Shown: positions 6,498 to 13,875 of the stretch, piece by piece
Position numbering within the stretch: the stretch's first letter is position 1
Layout of the letters: each line of letters begins with the position of its first letter
Source: a virus
Strand: one strand, 5' to 3'
DNA length: 42,905 nucleotides
Virus record (IMG/VR): IMGVR_UViG_3300037119_000871
Location: 1-42,905 of that record
Made by a program: the position numbers and the translations under genes
Notes under the pieces: generated by a model
What the model saw: the letters and a program-made list of their open reading frames with translations, nothing else
The model's database searches: none
Told to the model about the DNA's origin: nothing

Positions 6498-6677
6498 ATG
6501 CCTAATGATTCAGTCAAGATTGAAATGCTTAACCAGGGAACTGGTGAGTGGGTTCCACTTGTAGTTGAGGTTGGTTCTTATCAAGATGCTGCTGATAAAA
6601 TCGACTCGTTTAGGGCATACGGCAGTAAGGGACAGTATCGTATTGTCACAACTGTCTACTTCCCATACACGTCATGA
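6498..6677 (+). CDS. Small protein of unknown function, 59 residues
   Basis: Has the strong ribosome site CAACGGGAGG typical of first genes of operons here. The sequence is MPNDSVKIEMLNQGTGEWVPLVVEV, then a helix and a strand (QYRIVTTVYFPYTS). It is the first gene after the 23-bp-stem RNA and is coupled by ATGA to the next. Confidence 0.6.
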   Translation: MPNDSVKIEMLNQGTGEWVPLVVEVGSYQDAADKIDSFRAYGSKGQYRIVTTVYFPYTS

Positions 6678-6754
6678 AGCGCAACTACATCACCCAACTT
6701 CTACTTGATATCCAACGGTATCTAGAGTTCATGGATATTGCACATGGCAACTGA
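6674..6754 (+). CDS. Micropeptide, 26 residues
   Basis: MKRNYITQLLLDIQRYLEFMDIAHGN, a likely amphipathic helix. It overlaps both neighbours (ATGA with the gene before, ten bases with the SprT-like gene after), so it may mainly serve translational coupling. Confidence 0.4.
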   Translation: MKRNYITQLLLDIQRYLEFMDIAHGN

Positions 6755-7211
6755 TATCAAGCAGATTACTGCGACCTATGCACTAGCCAATCAGCTACTC
6801 AGTGAACATGGCTTGACTGAGAAAGGTTGGCGCTTTGACTTCTCAACCTCTGCACACCGTGTGGGGGTTTGTAAACACGGTCGCCGGCTAATTGAACTAT
6901 CTCTGCATCGTATAGGTAGCGACCCCGATGTTATCCGCGACGTTATCCTACATGAGATAGCTCATGCGCTTGTTGGCCCTGGTCATGGTCACGATGATAC
7001 GTGGCGTGCTATGTGCCGAAAGATAGGCGCACGTCCTGACCGCTTGGTTTACGATAGCGTAACCACTAAACAATACAACTTTGAAATCGTTTGTGAATCG
7101 TGTGGTAATGTAGTGGGTAGGCGTTACCGTGTCAAGCGAGCACTACTCAATAACTACGTGACTACTTGCTGTAAGGCAAAGATGATCGCCTACGATATAC
7201 GGGAGGGTTAA
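6744..7211 (+). CDS. SprT-like zinc metalloprotease
   Basis: 155 residues from ATG 6744. The motif HEIAH (residues 70-74) with His81/83 further on is the SprT/Spartan zinc-protease signature. A C-terminal zinc ribbon follows (CESCG ... TCCKAKM), as in the SprT family. Cellular relatives cut proteins crosslinked to DNA; a phage might remove host proteins from DNA or capsids, but the target is unknown. An alternative TTG at 6738 adds two residues. It is three bases before the next gene. Confidence 0.85.
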   Translation: MATDIKQITATYALANQLLSEHGLTEKGWRFDFSTSAHRVGVCKHGRRLIELSLHRIGSDPDVIRDVILHEIAHALVGPGHGHDDTWRAMCRKIGARPDRLVYDSVTTKQYNFEIVCESCGNVVGRRYRVKRALLNNYVTTCCKAKMIAYDIREG

Positions 7212-7213
7212 AG

Positions 7214-7522
7214 ATGAAAACGGTACACGGTTTTACAGTTAAGCGTATCGATCGAGTTAACGAACGTGAGGCAAGAGGGGATCAGGAGTTGTGGTCTATC
7301 TCGCCGCCCGTTAAGTTCTACCATCGCGGTAAAGTTTGTACAGCCGATTTCGTAGTGGTAAGTGCGGTTGTCACATTCGGTTCAGGCCCGGAAACCTACA
7401 TCTTTCCTTCTGACCGTAATGGTGAGGTAATCAACTGGGGTGAGTTGCCTGGTTCGCAGCGCGGAACTATGAATCATGAGGCAACTATCATGAACGTTAA
7501 CCACGACAATAAGGAGTGGTAA
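7214..7522 (+). CDS. Protein of unknown function, 102 residues
   Basis: MKTVHGFTVKRIDRVNEREARGDQELWSI, with beta-type composition afterwards (FVVVSAVVTFGSGPETYIF). The ribosome site GGGAGG is immediately upstream, inside the SprT-like gene. No domain recognised. Confidence 0.7.
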   Translation: MKTVHGFTVKRIDRVNEREARGDQELWSISPPVKFYHRGKVCTADFVVVSAVVTFGSGPETYIFPSDRNGEVINWGELPGSQRGTMNHEATIMNVNHDNKEW

Positions 7523-7524
7523 CC

Positions 7525-7695
7525 ATGCCTAGAGATAACTACGTCGTAACGGGCGTACTTGTCAATGGCCGACGGTTTAAGGCTATCTACACACCTAGTT
7601 ACCATCACGCTATGGGAATCAATCTGTATCGTGGTTCGGTATGGGAAATGCAGTCCGACGGTTCGCGTAAGCTACTCAGAAGGGTGTGGAACTAA
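7525..7695 (+). CDS. Small protein of unknown function, 56 residues
   Basis: Starts at ATG 7525 after AAGGAG. MPRDNYVVTGVLVNGRRFKAIYT looks like a small beta sheet, with a basic C-terminus. Its stop overlaps the next ATG (TAATG). Confidence 0.6.
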   Translation: MPRDNYVVTGVLVNGRRFKAIYTPSYHHAMGINLYRGSVWEMQSDGSRKLLRRVWN

Positions 7696-7994
7696 TGCAC
7701 ACAGTTACTAATCACGTACCCCGTGATGTAATCGAAGCTTACGAACTAACCGAGTCTGAACAGCAACTCTTTGACTACATTGATTGGGGCAAGGTTAAAG
7801 CAGGTGAAGCCTCACACAGCTTCTTCAGGTACAAAGGGGAGTTGTTTGATATCGGGGAGTTTGAGCGCGCACCTGCTTTCTCTGATCTATCGGGAAAGTG
7901 GGATGGATACCAAAGCGACACATTCTTTTCGGCTACGGTAGTTAAGTATGTCAATGATTTCGAGCAAGTAATCGTCGGGAGGGTATACACATGA
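7695..7994 (+). CDS. Protein of unknown function, 99 residues
   Basis: Start chosen at ATG 7695, in the TAATG overlap, rather than the in-frame GTG at 7686. An acidic helical half (DVIEAYELTESEQQLFDYIDW) is followed by a beta half that binds no recognised ligand. Coupled by ATGA to the next gene. Confidence 0.7.
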   Translation: MHTVTNHVPRDVIEAYELTESEQQLFDYIDWGKVKAGEASHSFFRYKGELFDIGEFERAPAFSDLSGKWDGYQSDTFFSATVVKYVNDFEQVIVGRVYT

Positions 7995-8380
7995 AGATCA
8001 TCAAGCAGCGTGAGCGTGTTCACGTTGAGCGTTATATGCTAGGTTTCGATAACGCCGATGGTCGCGGTGGTTACAGCTTTGAGTGTGATAAGGATGGTAC
8101 ACCACACAAGTTGGATAACCCAGCAGCTATCGCTAACTACAACGGCTGTATCTCTGGCAAGTATGACGTAATTGCTAGAGGCGTCGAGGATTGGAGCTAT
8201 GACTATACCTCACCTAAGGTCGGACTGTGCGACTGTGGTAAGGAAGTCCAGCTAGACCACTTCACCAATACTTGCTACTGTGGTCGTGACTACAATAGCA
8301 GTGGCACCCTACTCGCTCCGAGAGAGTGTTGGGGTGAAGAAACAGGCGAGTCAGTCGCCGATATCCTAAGGATTCCATGA
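7991..8380 (+). CDS. Zinc-ribbon protein, unknown role
   Basis: 129 residues. The C-terminal part carries CDCG...CYCG (about 90-110), a four-cysteine zinc site. The first half is polar with no recognisable fold. It is one of many small zinc proteins in this arm and is coupled on both sides by four-base overlaps. Confidence 0.7.
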   Translation: MKIIKQRERVHVERYMLGFDNADGRGGYSFECDKDGTPHKLDNPAAIANYNGCISGKYDVIARGVEDWSYDYTSPKVGLCDCGKEVQLDHFTNTCYCGRDYNSSGTLLAPRECWGEETGESVADILRIP

Positions 8381-8562
8381 TGGGATACAGATATAAACTA
8401 CTCAAGATTCGACTCAAATGCCGTTGGAAACTTTTGAGGCTGTATCTAGCGGGTAAGTGTCTTAGGTCAGCTAATCGTCTTAGTCCAGATTTGATGGCAA
8501 ACTACGATAAAGCGGTAGTTGACCAGTTCCTACTTACAGGAAGGATCGGGTTGAAGTTCTAA
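8377..8562 (+). CDS. Small basic protein, 61 residues
   Basis: Starts with MMGYRYKLLKIRLKCRWKLLRLYLAGKCLRS, a highly basic, possibly amphipathic helix that may bind RNA or membrane. Overlaps neighbours by ATGA and TAATG. No family recognised. Confidence 0.55.
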   Translation: MMGYRYKLLKIRLKCRWKLLRLYLAGKCLRSANRLSPDLMANYDKAVVDQFLLTGRIGLKF

Positions 8563-8906
8563 TGGCTGATACAGAAATCTGCACAGGTTGTGGGCAACTT
8601 ACAGGTATAGAAGCCTACGACGACAAGCTATGGAACCTGTACTCACGTATCGACGACGGGCGCTCTACTTATGAGCCGCTAGTATTCGATAGCGAGTGGC
8701 TACAGGAAAACGTACAGGACGAAGATGACCACAGAGTAGTCATGCACTGTATGGACAAAGATATGTACCAACGCGGTCTGTGTACTACGTGCGGTAGACC
8801 TAACCTTACTGGTATTAATCCAGATCGTATCATGTCTGAGAAGGATGCCCAAGATATGCAGGATATGTGGGCTGAACAAGCTGCCGAAAGGAGGGCAGGA
8901 TGCTAG
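8562..8906 (+). CDS. Zinc-binding protein, unknown role
   Basis: 114 residues with CTGCG at 6-10 and CTTCGRP near 74-80, two CxxC pairs that together could hold one zinc ion. It is acidic between them. The next gene starts inside it. Confidence 0.7.
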   Translation: MADTEICTGCGQLTGIEAYDDKLWNLYSRIDDGRSTYEPLVFDSEWLQENVQDEDDHRVVMHCMDKDMYQRGLCTTCGRPNLTGINPDRIMSEKDAQDMQDMWAEQAAERRAGC

Positions 8907-9130
8907 ATAAATACTCTCTTAACACATACCAAGATACTCGTTCGCTTATGCGGATTTGGGATGAAGATATCACCCCTAACGAGGTCTACCTTGCTGAGAA
9001 AGCTTTTGATACTGGCTCATACGAAGATGCCCAACGATGGGGTAATCATCTACTGCTTATCCTAAAGCATAAGGCTGGTATGATACATCAATATCGTCCG
9101 GGCGGATCAAGCGAGGCGGTTGACCTATGA
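8900..9130 (+). CDS. Small helical protein, 76 residues
   Basis: AAAGGAGGGCAGG upstream is a strong ribosome site. MLDKYSLNTYQDTRSLMRIWDEDITPNEVYLAEKAF is probably all helix. Unknown function. Confidence 0.65.
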   Translation: MLDKYSLNTYQDTRSLMRIWDEDITPNEVYLAEKAFDTGSYEDAQRWGNHLLLILKHKAGMIHQYRPGGSSEAVDL

Positions 9131-9144
9131 AGGGGGTGAACTAA

Positions 9145-9294
9145 ATGAATTGGGGACTACTATTCGCTATCTTCATCGCCGTATGTATCGGTTGGGCTTA
9201 CTTCGGTTGGCTACAAGAGGAGTCACGACGTAAGCGCGAACTTGAAGATGCCAAGCTTAAGTACTACAAGTCAAATACCAAGGAGGATGAGTAA
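9145..9294 (+). CDS. Single-helix membrane protein, 49 residues
   Basis: Residues 3-24 form one membrane helix (WGLLFAIFIAVCIGWAYFGWL), followed by a charged helical tail (EESRRKRELEDAKLKYYKS). Ribosome site AAGGGGGTGA. The stop overlaps the next ATG. Confidence 0.65.
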   Translation: MNWGLLFAIFIAVCIGWAYFGWLQEESRRKRELEDAKLKYYKSNTKEDE

Positions 9295-9620
9295 TGAGCG
9301 CAGATAACGGATATGTAGTAAGCCGCTTGGCGCAGCTACAGGACGAATACGGTATCTACTACTACGGTAGCGCAGGGTTGGTTTTTGAGTGTACCCGCGA
9401 GAATGCTACCGCTACGTATACCAATCCACTTCACGCTATTCTAGCGGCTCACAAGCTTAACGCTGCTGTGCCTACAGAATATGGTGTGCGTGTGCAGACG
9501 CACGTTCTCGCTGATACACACGACTACTTCCAATACAATACTAACGAGATCGTGAAGCCGCTAAAGGAGAGGTATGACTATGACGCAGATAGCAGCAACT
9601 CTCGCAGAACGAGCATCTAA
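9294..9620 (+). CDS. Protein of unknown function, 108 residues
   Basis: MSADNGYVVSRLAQLQDEYGIYYYG, then an Ala-rich helix (LHAILAAHKLNAA) and a polar end. Good ribosome site (AAGGAGGATG) within the gene before. Its last 47 bases overlap a possible 20-residue frame at 9574. Confidence 0.7.
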   Translation: MSADNGYVVSRLAQLQDEYGIYYYGSAGLVFECTRENATATYTNPLHAILAAHKLNAAVPTEYGVRVQTHVLADTHDYFQYNTNEIVKPLKERYDYDADSSNSRRTSI

Positions 9621-9636
9621 GCCGGGGCATCCATAA
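9574..9636 (+). CDS. Possible overlapping micropeptide, 20 residues
   Basis: An AAAGGAGAGGT ribosome site sits ideally before ATG 9574, and the stop makes a TAATG overlap with the next gene. The peptide MTMTQIAATLAERASKPGHP lies in another frame of the preceding gene. It may only relay ribosomes. Confidence 0.35.
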   Translation: MTMTQIAATLAERASKPGHP

Positions 9637-9875
9637 TGCCAAGACACGAAATGATTATCCCGCTAGCTAACGAGTACGATAAGGAATACGGTAGGTGGGA
9701 TATCGCGCCGCGTGTTACTAATATGCCTAAAGGTGATTACGTAGGTTACTTGCTTGCGTATGATCCCGAGACAACCAAGTTTCTAGTTCTTTGGGATACG
9801 GAAGATCCCGCTGATCTAATGACACACTGGATCTACCGCGAGAACTTTACTGTCCTAACAGGAGTTGTGTTCTAA
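9636..9875 (+). CDS. Protein of unknown function, 79 residues
   Basis: MPRHEMIIPLANEYDKEYGRWDIAPRVTN, then YVGYLLAYDPETTKFLVLWD, a beta-rich small domain. TAATG overlaps at both ends. No family recognised. Confidence 0.65.
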   Translation: MPRHEMIIPLANEYDKEYGRWDIAPRVTNMPKGDYVGYLLAYDPETTKFLVLWDTEDPADLMTHWIYRENFTVLTGVVF

Positions 9876-9970
9876 TGGCTCACATTTCACTAGCTATGAC
9901 TGTACTGTGTATCGCATTGATTCTCGTATGCGCTATCTACATCGTACTGGTCATTACAGAAGGGTGGTGA
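9875..9970 (+). CDS. Membrane micropeptide, 31 residues
   Basis: MAHISLAMTVLCIALILVCAIYIVLVITEGW on translation is one long hydrophobic helix with almost no soluble part. The TAATG overlap with the gene before supports it. Confidence 0.5.
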   Translation: MAHISLAMTVLCIALILVCAIYIVLVITEGW

Positions 9971-9974
9971 ACTA

Positions 9975-10568
9975 ATGCAGGTAACTGATGGTGTGGTGGT
10001 TCTTGAAGCAAAGGACTGCACAGCTTGTAAGTTCCGCGATACCCCAGGTAAACAGCCTAAGTTGAAATGGCACACTTGCCCTAAGTGTAAGGGTACGGGT
10101 AAGCGAGGTAATGGTAAGTGTAGAGAGTGTAACTCTAAGTACCCTGGCGATGGAGCTAATCCCGGCTATGTCAAGTTCTGGGATCACGATGATCTAGAAG
10201 CTTGTGCTAAGTGTGGTGGTGACTACCATAACCGCGAGGTTGAGGGTGTCACTGACAACCTACCTACTCATGTGTGGGCTAATGTTCCTATCGTAGTTCG
10301 GGGCAGTATCTCACGTCCTATGACTACTGCGGAACAGCTGTTCGGTGCTGGTATTTATACCATCATCGACTACGGTGCTCACAAGGTTAAGACTGACGAC
10401 GAGCTTATCGAGTACGTGAGGTTTGAGCTTGACTCGGGTAAGAACAAGGTTCAGGCTAGTAAGGTTGTTAAATCGGCAGGTAGGGATTTGGACTTGACAT
10501 TCTGCTCAGGTCTTGCTATAATTCGTGCCGACCAGGGCTTCTCGGTTATTCCCTATTTCGGTGAGTAA
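9975..10568 (+). CDS. DnaJ-type zinc-finger protein
   Basis: 197 residues. Residues 14-80 carry CTAC, CPKCKGTG, CREC and CAKCGG, the CxxCxGxG pattern of the DnaJ cysteine-rich domain, which binds two zinc ions and unfolded chains. No J domain is present. The second half is alpha/beta, with a strand end FSVIPYFGE. A consensus promoter for the next genes lies inside its last part. Partner and role unknown. Confidence 0.75.
   Translation: MQVTDGVVVLEAKDCTACKFRDTPGKQPKLKWHTCPKCKGTGKRGNGKCRECNSKYPGDGANPGYVKFWDHDDLEACAKCGGDYHNREVEGVTDNLPTHVWANVPIVVRGSISRPMTTAEQLFGAGIYTIIDYGAHKVKTDDELIEYVRFELDSGKNKVQASKVVKSAGRDLDLTFCSGLAIIRADQGFSVIPYFGE
10494..10522 (+). promoter_or_regulatory. Perfect consensus promoter inside a gene
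   Basis: TTGACA (10494-10499), exactly 17 bases, TATAAT (10517-10522). It is in the 3' part of the gene 9975-10568 and points to the next gene. Transcription should begin near 10529, leaving a 70-base leader that ends in CAACGGGAGGTA. Confidence 0.85.
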
Positions 10569-10598
10569 CCACAGGTACATCTACAACGGGAGGTACGC

Positions 10599-10787
10599 AT
10601 GGCTATACAGGAAACGTGTGAGTTCCTAGGTTACGGTGGTCGTCGCAAGTATACGTTTATCGAAGCCTACGAGGAACGTAGCTCAAAGATCACAATTACG
10701 ATTGATGGTCAAGAGATTGTCTTTATGAATAAGGATCAGTTCCGCACGTTCCTAAAGATGCTAACCCGATTCGACGAAAGGGTATAA
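10599..10787 (+). CDS. Small protein of unknown function, 62 residues
   Basis: First gene after the consensus promoter and a strong CAACGGGAGG ribosome site, so probably well expressed. MAIQETCEFLGYGGRRKYTFIEAYEERSSKITITIDGQEIVFMN suggests a small beta domain with a C-terminal helix. Confidence 0.7.
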   Translation: MAIQETCEFLGYGGRRKYTFIEAYEERSSKITITIDGQEIVFMNKDQFRTFLKMLTRFDERV

Positions 10788-10788
10788 C

Positions 10789-10947
10789 ATGAAGCTAAAG
10801 GTTGGCGACGAGGTTAAGTTCTTTCATCCTGGTATGATGGGAGTTATCAAGGATGGAGAAGTTGAGAAGATCGGCAGCAAGTATATCTATGTCAAGTGGC
10901 TTGATACAACCGTTAGAATCAGGCCCGTCGATTTGGTGGTGATCTAA
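10789..10947 (+). CDS. SH3/KOW-like small protein, 52 residues
   Basis: MKLKVGDEVKFFHPGMMGVIKDGEVEKIGSKYIYVKW has the rhythm of a KOW or SH3-type barrel (short strands with V-G-D near the start), a fold often used for RNA or protein contact. The fold is inferred from pattern only. TAATG overlap with the next gene. Confidence 0.6.
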   Translation: MKLKVGDEVKFFHPGMMGVIKDGEVEKIGSKYIYVKWLDTTVRIRPVDLVVI

Positions 10948-11159
10948 TGGTATACGTCCTACGTAAATCGTTTGGCGCATACAGCGCAGGTACGAGAGTT
11001 AGTTATGATGAGGAAACTGGTGGCTGTTATATCTTCGATACGGATATCCCAGCTGAGTTGGTGGTAAGGCGCCGCGATATGACACGCATGGTTCCGACTA
11101 TTAACAGTCGTGAGCGCCGGCGTCGTATGAAAGCAGAGAAGCGCGCACTAGGTATCTAA
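10947..11159 (+). CDS. Small basic protein, 70 residues
   Basis: A beta-type first half (MVYVLRKSFGAYSAGTRVSYDEETGGCYIF) and a very basic tail (RERRRRMKAEKRALGI) suggest nucleic-acid or ribosome contact. Unknown family. Confidence 0.65.
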   Translation: MVYVLRKSFGAYSAGTRVSYDEETGGCYIFDTDIPAELVVRRRDMTRMVPTINSRERRRRMKAEKRALGI

Positions 11160-11188
11160 CCTCGCTTGGTCTAACTAAGGGGGTTTGT

Positions 11189-11284
11189 TTGACATACTTC
11201 TGGTTAGCGTATTCTATCGCGTGTTTGTGGTACTACAACAGACTTGAACGTAAGAAACGGGAGGGTAAAAATGGCGACAAGTGA
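11189..11284 (+). CDS. Possible membrane micropeptide, 31 residues
   Basis: A TTG start after AAGGGGG gives one hydrophobic helix (TYFWLAYSIACLWYY) and a basic tail (RLERKKREGKNGDK), a normal signature of a small inner-membrane protein. The same bases read TTGACA, so this may be a promoter instead. Confidence 0.4.
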   Translation: MTYFWLAYSIACLWYYNRLERKKREGKNGDK

Positions 11285-11558
11285 GGGTCGCAAGCTGTTT
11301 CATGCAGCACACTATAACGCCGTAGCTAAAGAGCTACGTGAGGAGTTTGCGAATCAACTGGCTAGTACCCTAGTACCAACAGGGCCGCGAGCTATTGCTA
11401 TCGGTACCACAAGTGTGGTAGTTAATCTAGCGTTGTCATTTACACACAGGTTTCAGCTTGATAATCCAAACTTCGATCCTTTGAAGTTTCTAGATCAGTG
11501 TTCACCTGACACTGAGGCTTATCCACTTAGCGAGCTATGGGAGGAACCCAACCTATGA
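11271..11558 (+). CDS. Protein of unknown function, 95 residues
   Basis: Start at ATG 11271 with CGGGAGGG; an in-frame TTG lies upstream at 11244. MATSEGRKLFHAAHYNAVAKELREEFANQLA is helical, and the rest is mixed. ATGA overlap with the next gene. Confidence 0.7.
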   Translation: MATSEGRKLFHAAHYNAVAKELREEFANQLASTLVPTGPRAIAIGTTSVVVNLALSFTHRFQLDNPNFDPLKFLDQCSPDTEAYPLSELWEEPNL

Positions 11559-11887
11559 TCGTAGCGATGATTGACAAGGACTACATCTCAGAAATAGATG
11601 GTGGTGACAGCACTCGTACTGGTACTCAGTGGACTGACCAACAAATCAAGGACTACTATGCTTACCAGAATATGGGTGAGCATATTGATATCAGTGATAT
11701 CCACACTTGGACACGTACACGGTTTCGTCTGCTTGACGATGATAGAGAAGTCTACTACGGTGGCTGGCTCTTGAACGATGATGGTTGCATCGTACAGATG
11801 ATGGTGTCATCGTGGGGTACATATGATGCTGGCGCTATCCACATCGAAATCAAGAAAGACGATAAGTGGGTGATGGAAATTGCATGA
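11555..11887 (+). CDS. Protein of unknown function, 110 residues
   Basis: ATG 11555 follows GGGAGG by nine bases and overlaps the previous stop; the longer start at 11537 lacks a ribosome site. Acidic, many Asp, Tyr and Trp; probably globular. No domain recognised. Confidence 0.65.
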   Translation: MIVAMIDKDYISEIDGGDSTRTGTQWTDQQIKDYYAYQNMGEHIDISDIHTWTRTRFRLLDDDREVYYGGWLLNDDGCIVQMMVSSWGTYDAGAIHIEIKKDDKWVMEIA

Positions 11888-11906
11888 TCTACTGTACGAG
11901 GATGCT

Positions 11907-12221
11907 ATGCAGCCTACAGTTAGGAAAACCGCCACAGTAGTCAAGGTCGAGTATCCCGGTAATGATGGTACAGCATGGGCTTATCTAGAAGTTGAGACAG
12001 AACACGATCCCGACTGCATGATTAATTGCCGTTACTGGCAATGGTTCGGTCTACACAGTAGCCATAAAGCCGCAGGCAATTATCAGGAAGCGTTAAACGA
12101 AGTTTGGGAATGGTTGGTCGAATGGGAACTTATCGAGCTTAGATCAATCGGCCCAGAGGATTCAGAATACTTCGCCACAGACAAACTGATGGAGGTTATT
12201 AATGACCACACTAGCACGTGA
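11907..12221 (+). CDS. Protein of unknown function, 104 residues
   Basis: ATG 11907 has GAGG six bases upstream; a TTG at 11880 is in frame. Acidic and tryptophan-rich (CRYWQWFGL, VWEWLVEWELIEL). No family recognised. The last 20 bases overlap the next gene. Confidence 0.65.
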   Translation: MQPTVRKTATVVKVEYPGNDGTAWAYLEVETEHDPDCMINCRYWQWFGLHSSHKAAGNYQEALNEVWEWLVEWELIELRSIGPEDSEYFATDKLMEVINDHTST

Positions 12222-12441
12222 AGATTGGATGAGTCCTCTCAACAAGATCCTTTGGTATAAGGCGTTTCGCGCTAAGAAAACCTCTATCAAGCTTCGTGAT
12301 GGTCGTGTGTTTACGATCGATTACAAGCAGATTCCGGGCAAGGCGTGGGTTAACGGTACTAATGGTGAGGTCGCGCCTTGCGGATGGTTTGATCTAGCTC
12401 GCGTAACCGACGAGCAATTCCTATACGAGTCGGTTAAGTAG
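12202..12441 (+). CDS. Small protein of unknown function, 79 residues
   Basis: Ribosome site TGGAGGT within the gene before. MTTLAREDWMSPLNKILWYKAFRAKKTSIKLRDGRVFTIDYKQI looks like a helix followed by a beta sheet. Function unknown. Confidence 0.65.
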   Translation: MTTLAREDWMSPLNKILWYKAFRAKKTSIKLRDGRVFTIDYKQIPGKAWVNGTNGEVAPCGWFDLARVTDEQFLYESVK

Positions 12442-12442
12442 T

Positions 12443-12694
12443 ATGGACAAACTCAGAGCAGCCTTTGCTGGTAGGGAACTAACTAAGAAGGAACAGAAGT
12501 CTATCCAACACGTCAATGAGTTTCTCTCAAAACTCGAGGATCATGTGCTAGTCGAGGTTACGATATCTACCGTATGTAACTGTGCATTCAGGCTTGCGGT
12601 AGATAGAGACACCGTTGACGTTAATCCTACTACTGAGGTATTTGCGCAAGCTATGCGCGATACACTAAAGTTGATTGGAGAATCAGTGAAGTGA
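12443..12694 (+). CDS. Small protein of unknown function, 83 residues
   Basis: MDKLRAAFAGRELTKKEQKSIQHVNEFLSKLEDHVLVEVTIST: helix, then strands with two Cys. No clear ribosome site, so translation may be coupled to the gene one base upstream. Confidence 0.6.
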   Translation: MDKLRAAFAGRELTKKEQKSIQHVNEFLSKLEDHVLVEVTISTVCNCAFRLAVDRDTVDVNPTTEVFAQAMRDTLKLIGESVK

Positions 12695-12903
12695 CATTCG
12701 ACACACAATTCTGGCGTGATGTTGCTATCGGTTACGAACAGGTAAGTCGTGACCCCACGCTACAGATCACTGTTGAACGGGAGAACAAGAGAGCTTTCAT
12801 CAAGGACAATAAGGGAGTTACGTTTATCTTGATCGAAGATGCTCCGAATGAAAAGTTGCCAACACTAATCGTCCCGCCGGGACAAGGAACGGGAGATACG
12901 TAA
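12691..12903 (+). CDS. Small protein of unknown function, 70 residues
   Basis: GTG start in a GTGA overlap with the preceding stop, after a TTGGAG ribosome site. Alpha/beta composition with a Pro-Gly-rich end (IVPPGQGTGDT). Confidence 0.6.
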   Translation: MTFDTQFWRDVAIGYEQVSRDPTLQITVERENKRAFIKDNKGVTFILIEDAPNEKLPTLIVPPGQGTGDT

Positions 12904-13350
12904 ATGAATGAGACTTGGAGTTTGGGAGTCCTAATCGGATTGCCGCTAGTTATTCTGACAATCCTACTCTCCGTAGCATTGATCGTCTACTGTATTCAAT
13001 CAGATGCTTATGACGCTTGGATGGGTACAGCAACAGGAGTGGTTGTTCTAGTCTGTGTGGTTATCGGGGCAGCTTGGGGATTCTATCCCTATTCTGCCGA
13101 GTATCACAAGTGGGTTCCTAAGACTGGCGTTGTGAAGGCTACCGATAAACGTATCGTAAGTGGTGGCGAAGGTAAGATCAACGAGAAGATCGTAGCTACA
13201 TACGAGAACGGCGCTCAGTATGGTTGTAATGACACACGCTGTGCGTCAGTTCGTAAGGGTGATACGCTTACGCTAACGTGTAAACGTACCTGGCAGTATA
13301 CAGGAGTAGACGGATACGATTGTAACTTCATCGAATTGAGGAAGGGATAG
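12904..13350 (+). CDS. Membrane protein with external beta domain
   Basis: 148 residues. Two membrane helices (about 8-31 and 40-60) precede a soluble beta domain with four Cys (GCNDTRC, LTCKRTW, YDCNF) that may form disulfides outside the cell or bind metal. Its promise is at the envelope, perhaps superinfection exclusion, but that is guesswork. ACGGGAGATACGTAA precedes the start. Confidence 0.7.
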   Translation: MNETWSLGVLIGLPLVILTILLSVALIVYCIQSDAYDAWMGTATGVVVLVCVVIGAAWGFYPYSAEYHKWVPKTGVVKATDKRIVSGGEGKINEKIVATYENGAQYGCNDTRCASVRKGDTLTLTCKRTWQYTGVDGYDCNFIELRKG

Positions 13351-13351
13351 T

Positions 13352-13597
13352 ATGCCTAAGATTTCTCTTAAGCAGAATACACAGGTTCGGACTCGCAACG
13401 ACTATACGAAGGTTGATACAGAGTTCACTGTGATGGTTGACGGTAGAGAGCTACCTAGTATGAGTGTCATTGGTAGCGCACTTGAGAAGGCTATCGAGGT
13501 TTTCGAGGCTGAGGTCAAGAAGTCATACGAGGTCGTGCCTGTTAGGGTAGATACACCTGTCGCTGAACCTTACGGCGCTAAGACCACCACAGCATAA
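13352..13597 (+). CDS. Small protein of unknown function, 81 residues
   Basis: MPKISLKQNTQVRTRNDYTKVDTEFTVMVDG is beta-like, followed by a helix (IGSALEKAIEVFEAEVKK). TAATG overlap with the next gene. The last codons contain the recurring ACCACCACAG string. Confidence 0.65.
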   Translation: MPKISLKQNTQVRTRNDYTKVDTEFTVMVDGRELPSMSVIGSALEKAIEVFEAEVKKSYEVVPVRVDTPVAEPYGAKTTTA

Positions 13598-13875
13598 TGG
13601 CGCTGTCACCGGATCAAATCAAGCTACTGTTGGCTAAGCCAGTTAGAGGTACTGGTACTGGTGGTAAGACAATCGACGTATCAGTACGTGACCATCACAC
13701 TTGGTTCAAGCTAGCACACAAGATCCTTGACAAAGAGGAAGTAGATACTGATGGCTGTAGTAACCCAGCTTGCGCAGATCCCCGCGAGAACCGTACTATC
13801 CTAGTTGCCGAGGTTAACGAGGTAAATATGTGTAGGTACTGTTTCCTTGAGGGCTACGTTAACGATGACCACTGA
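13597..13875 (+). CDS. QIAxLL-helix protein with zinc site
   Basis: 92 residues. The N-terminus ALSPDQIKLLLAKP is the short helix shared with four other proteins in this window. The second half holds CSNPAC...CRYC, a likely four-Cys zinc site. This helix-plus-zinc layout recurs in the genes at 20753 and 21143. Function unknown. Confidence 0.75.
   Translation: MALSPDQIKLLLAKPVRGTGTGGKTIDVSVRDHHTWFKLAHKILDKEEVDTDGCSNPACADPRENRTILVAEVNEVNMCRYCFLEGYVNDDH

Noticed and set aside
9294-9620. Frameshift or fusion with the overlapping 9574 frame
   Set aside because: Both frames have own ribosome signals and stops; no slippery sequence was noticed.
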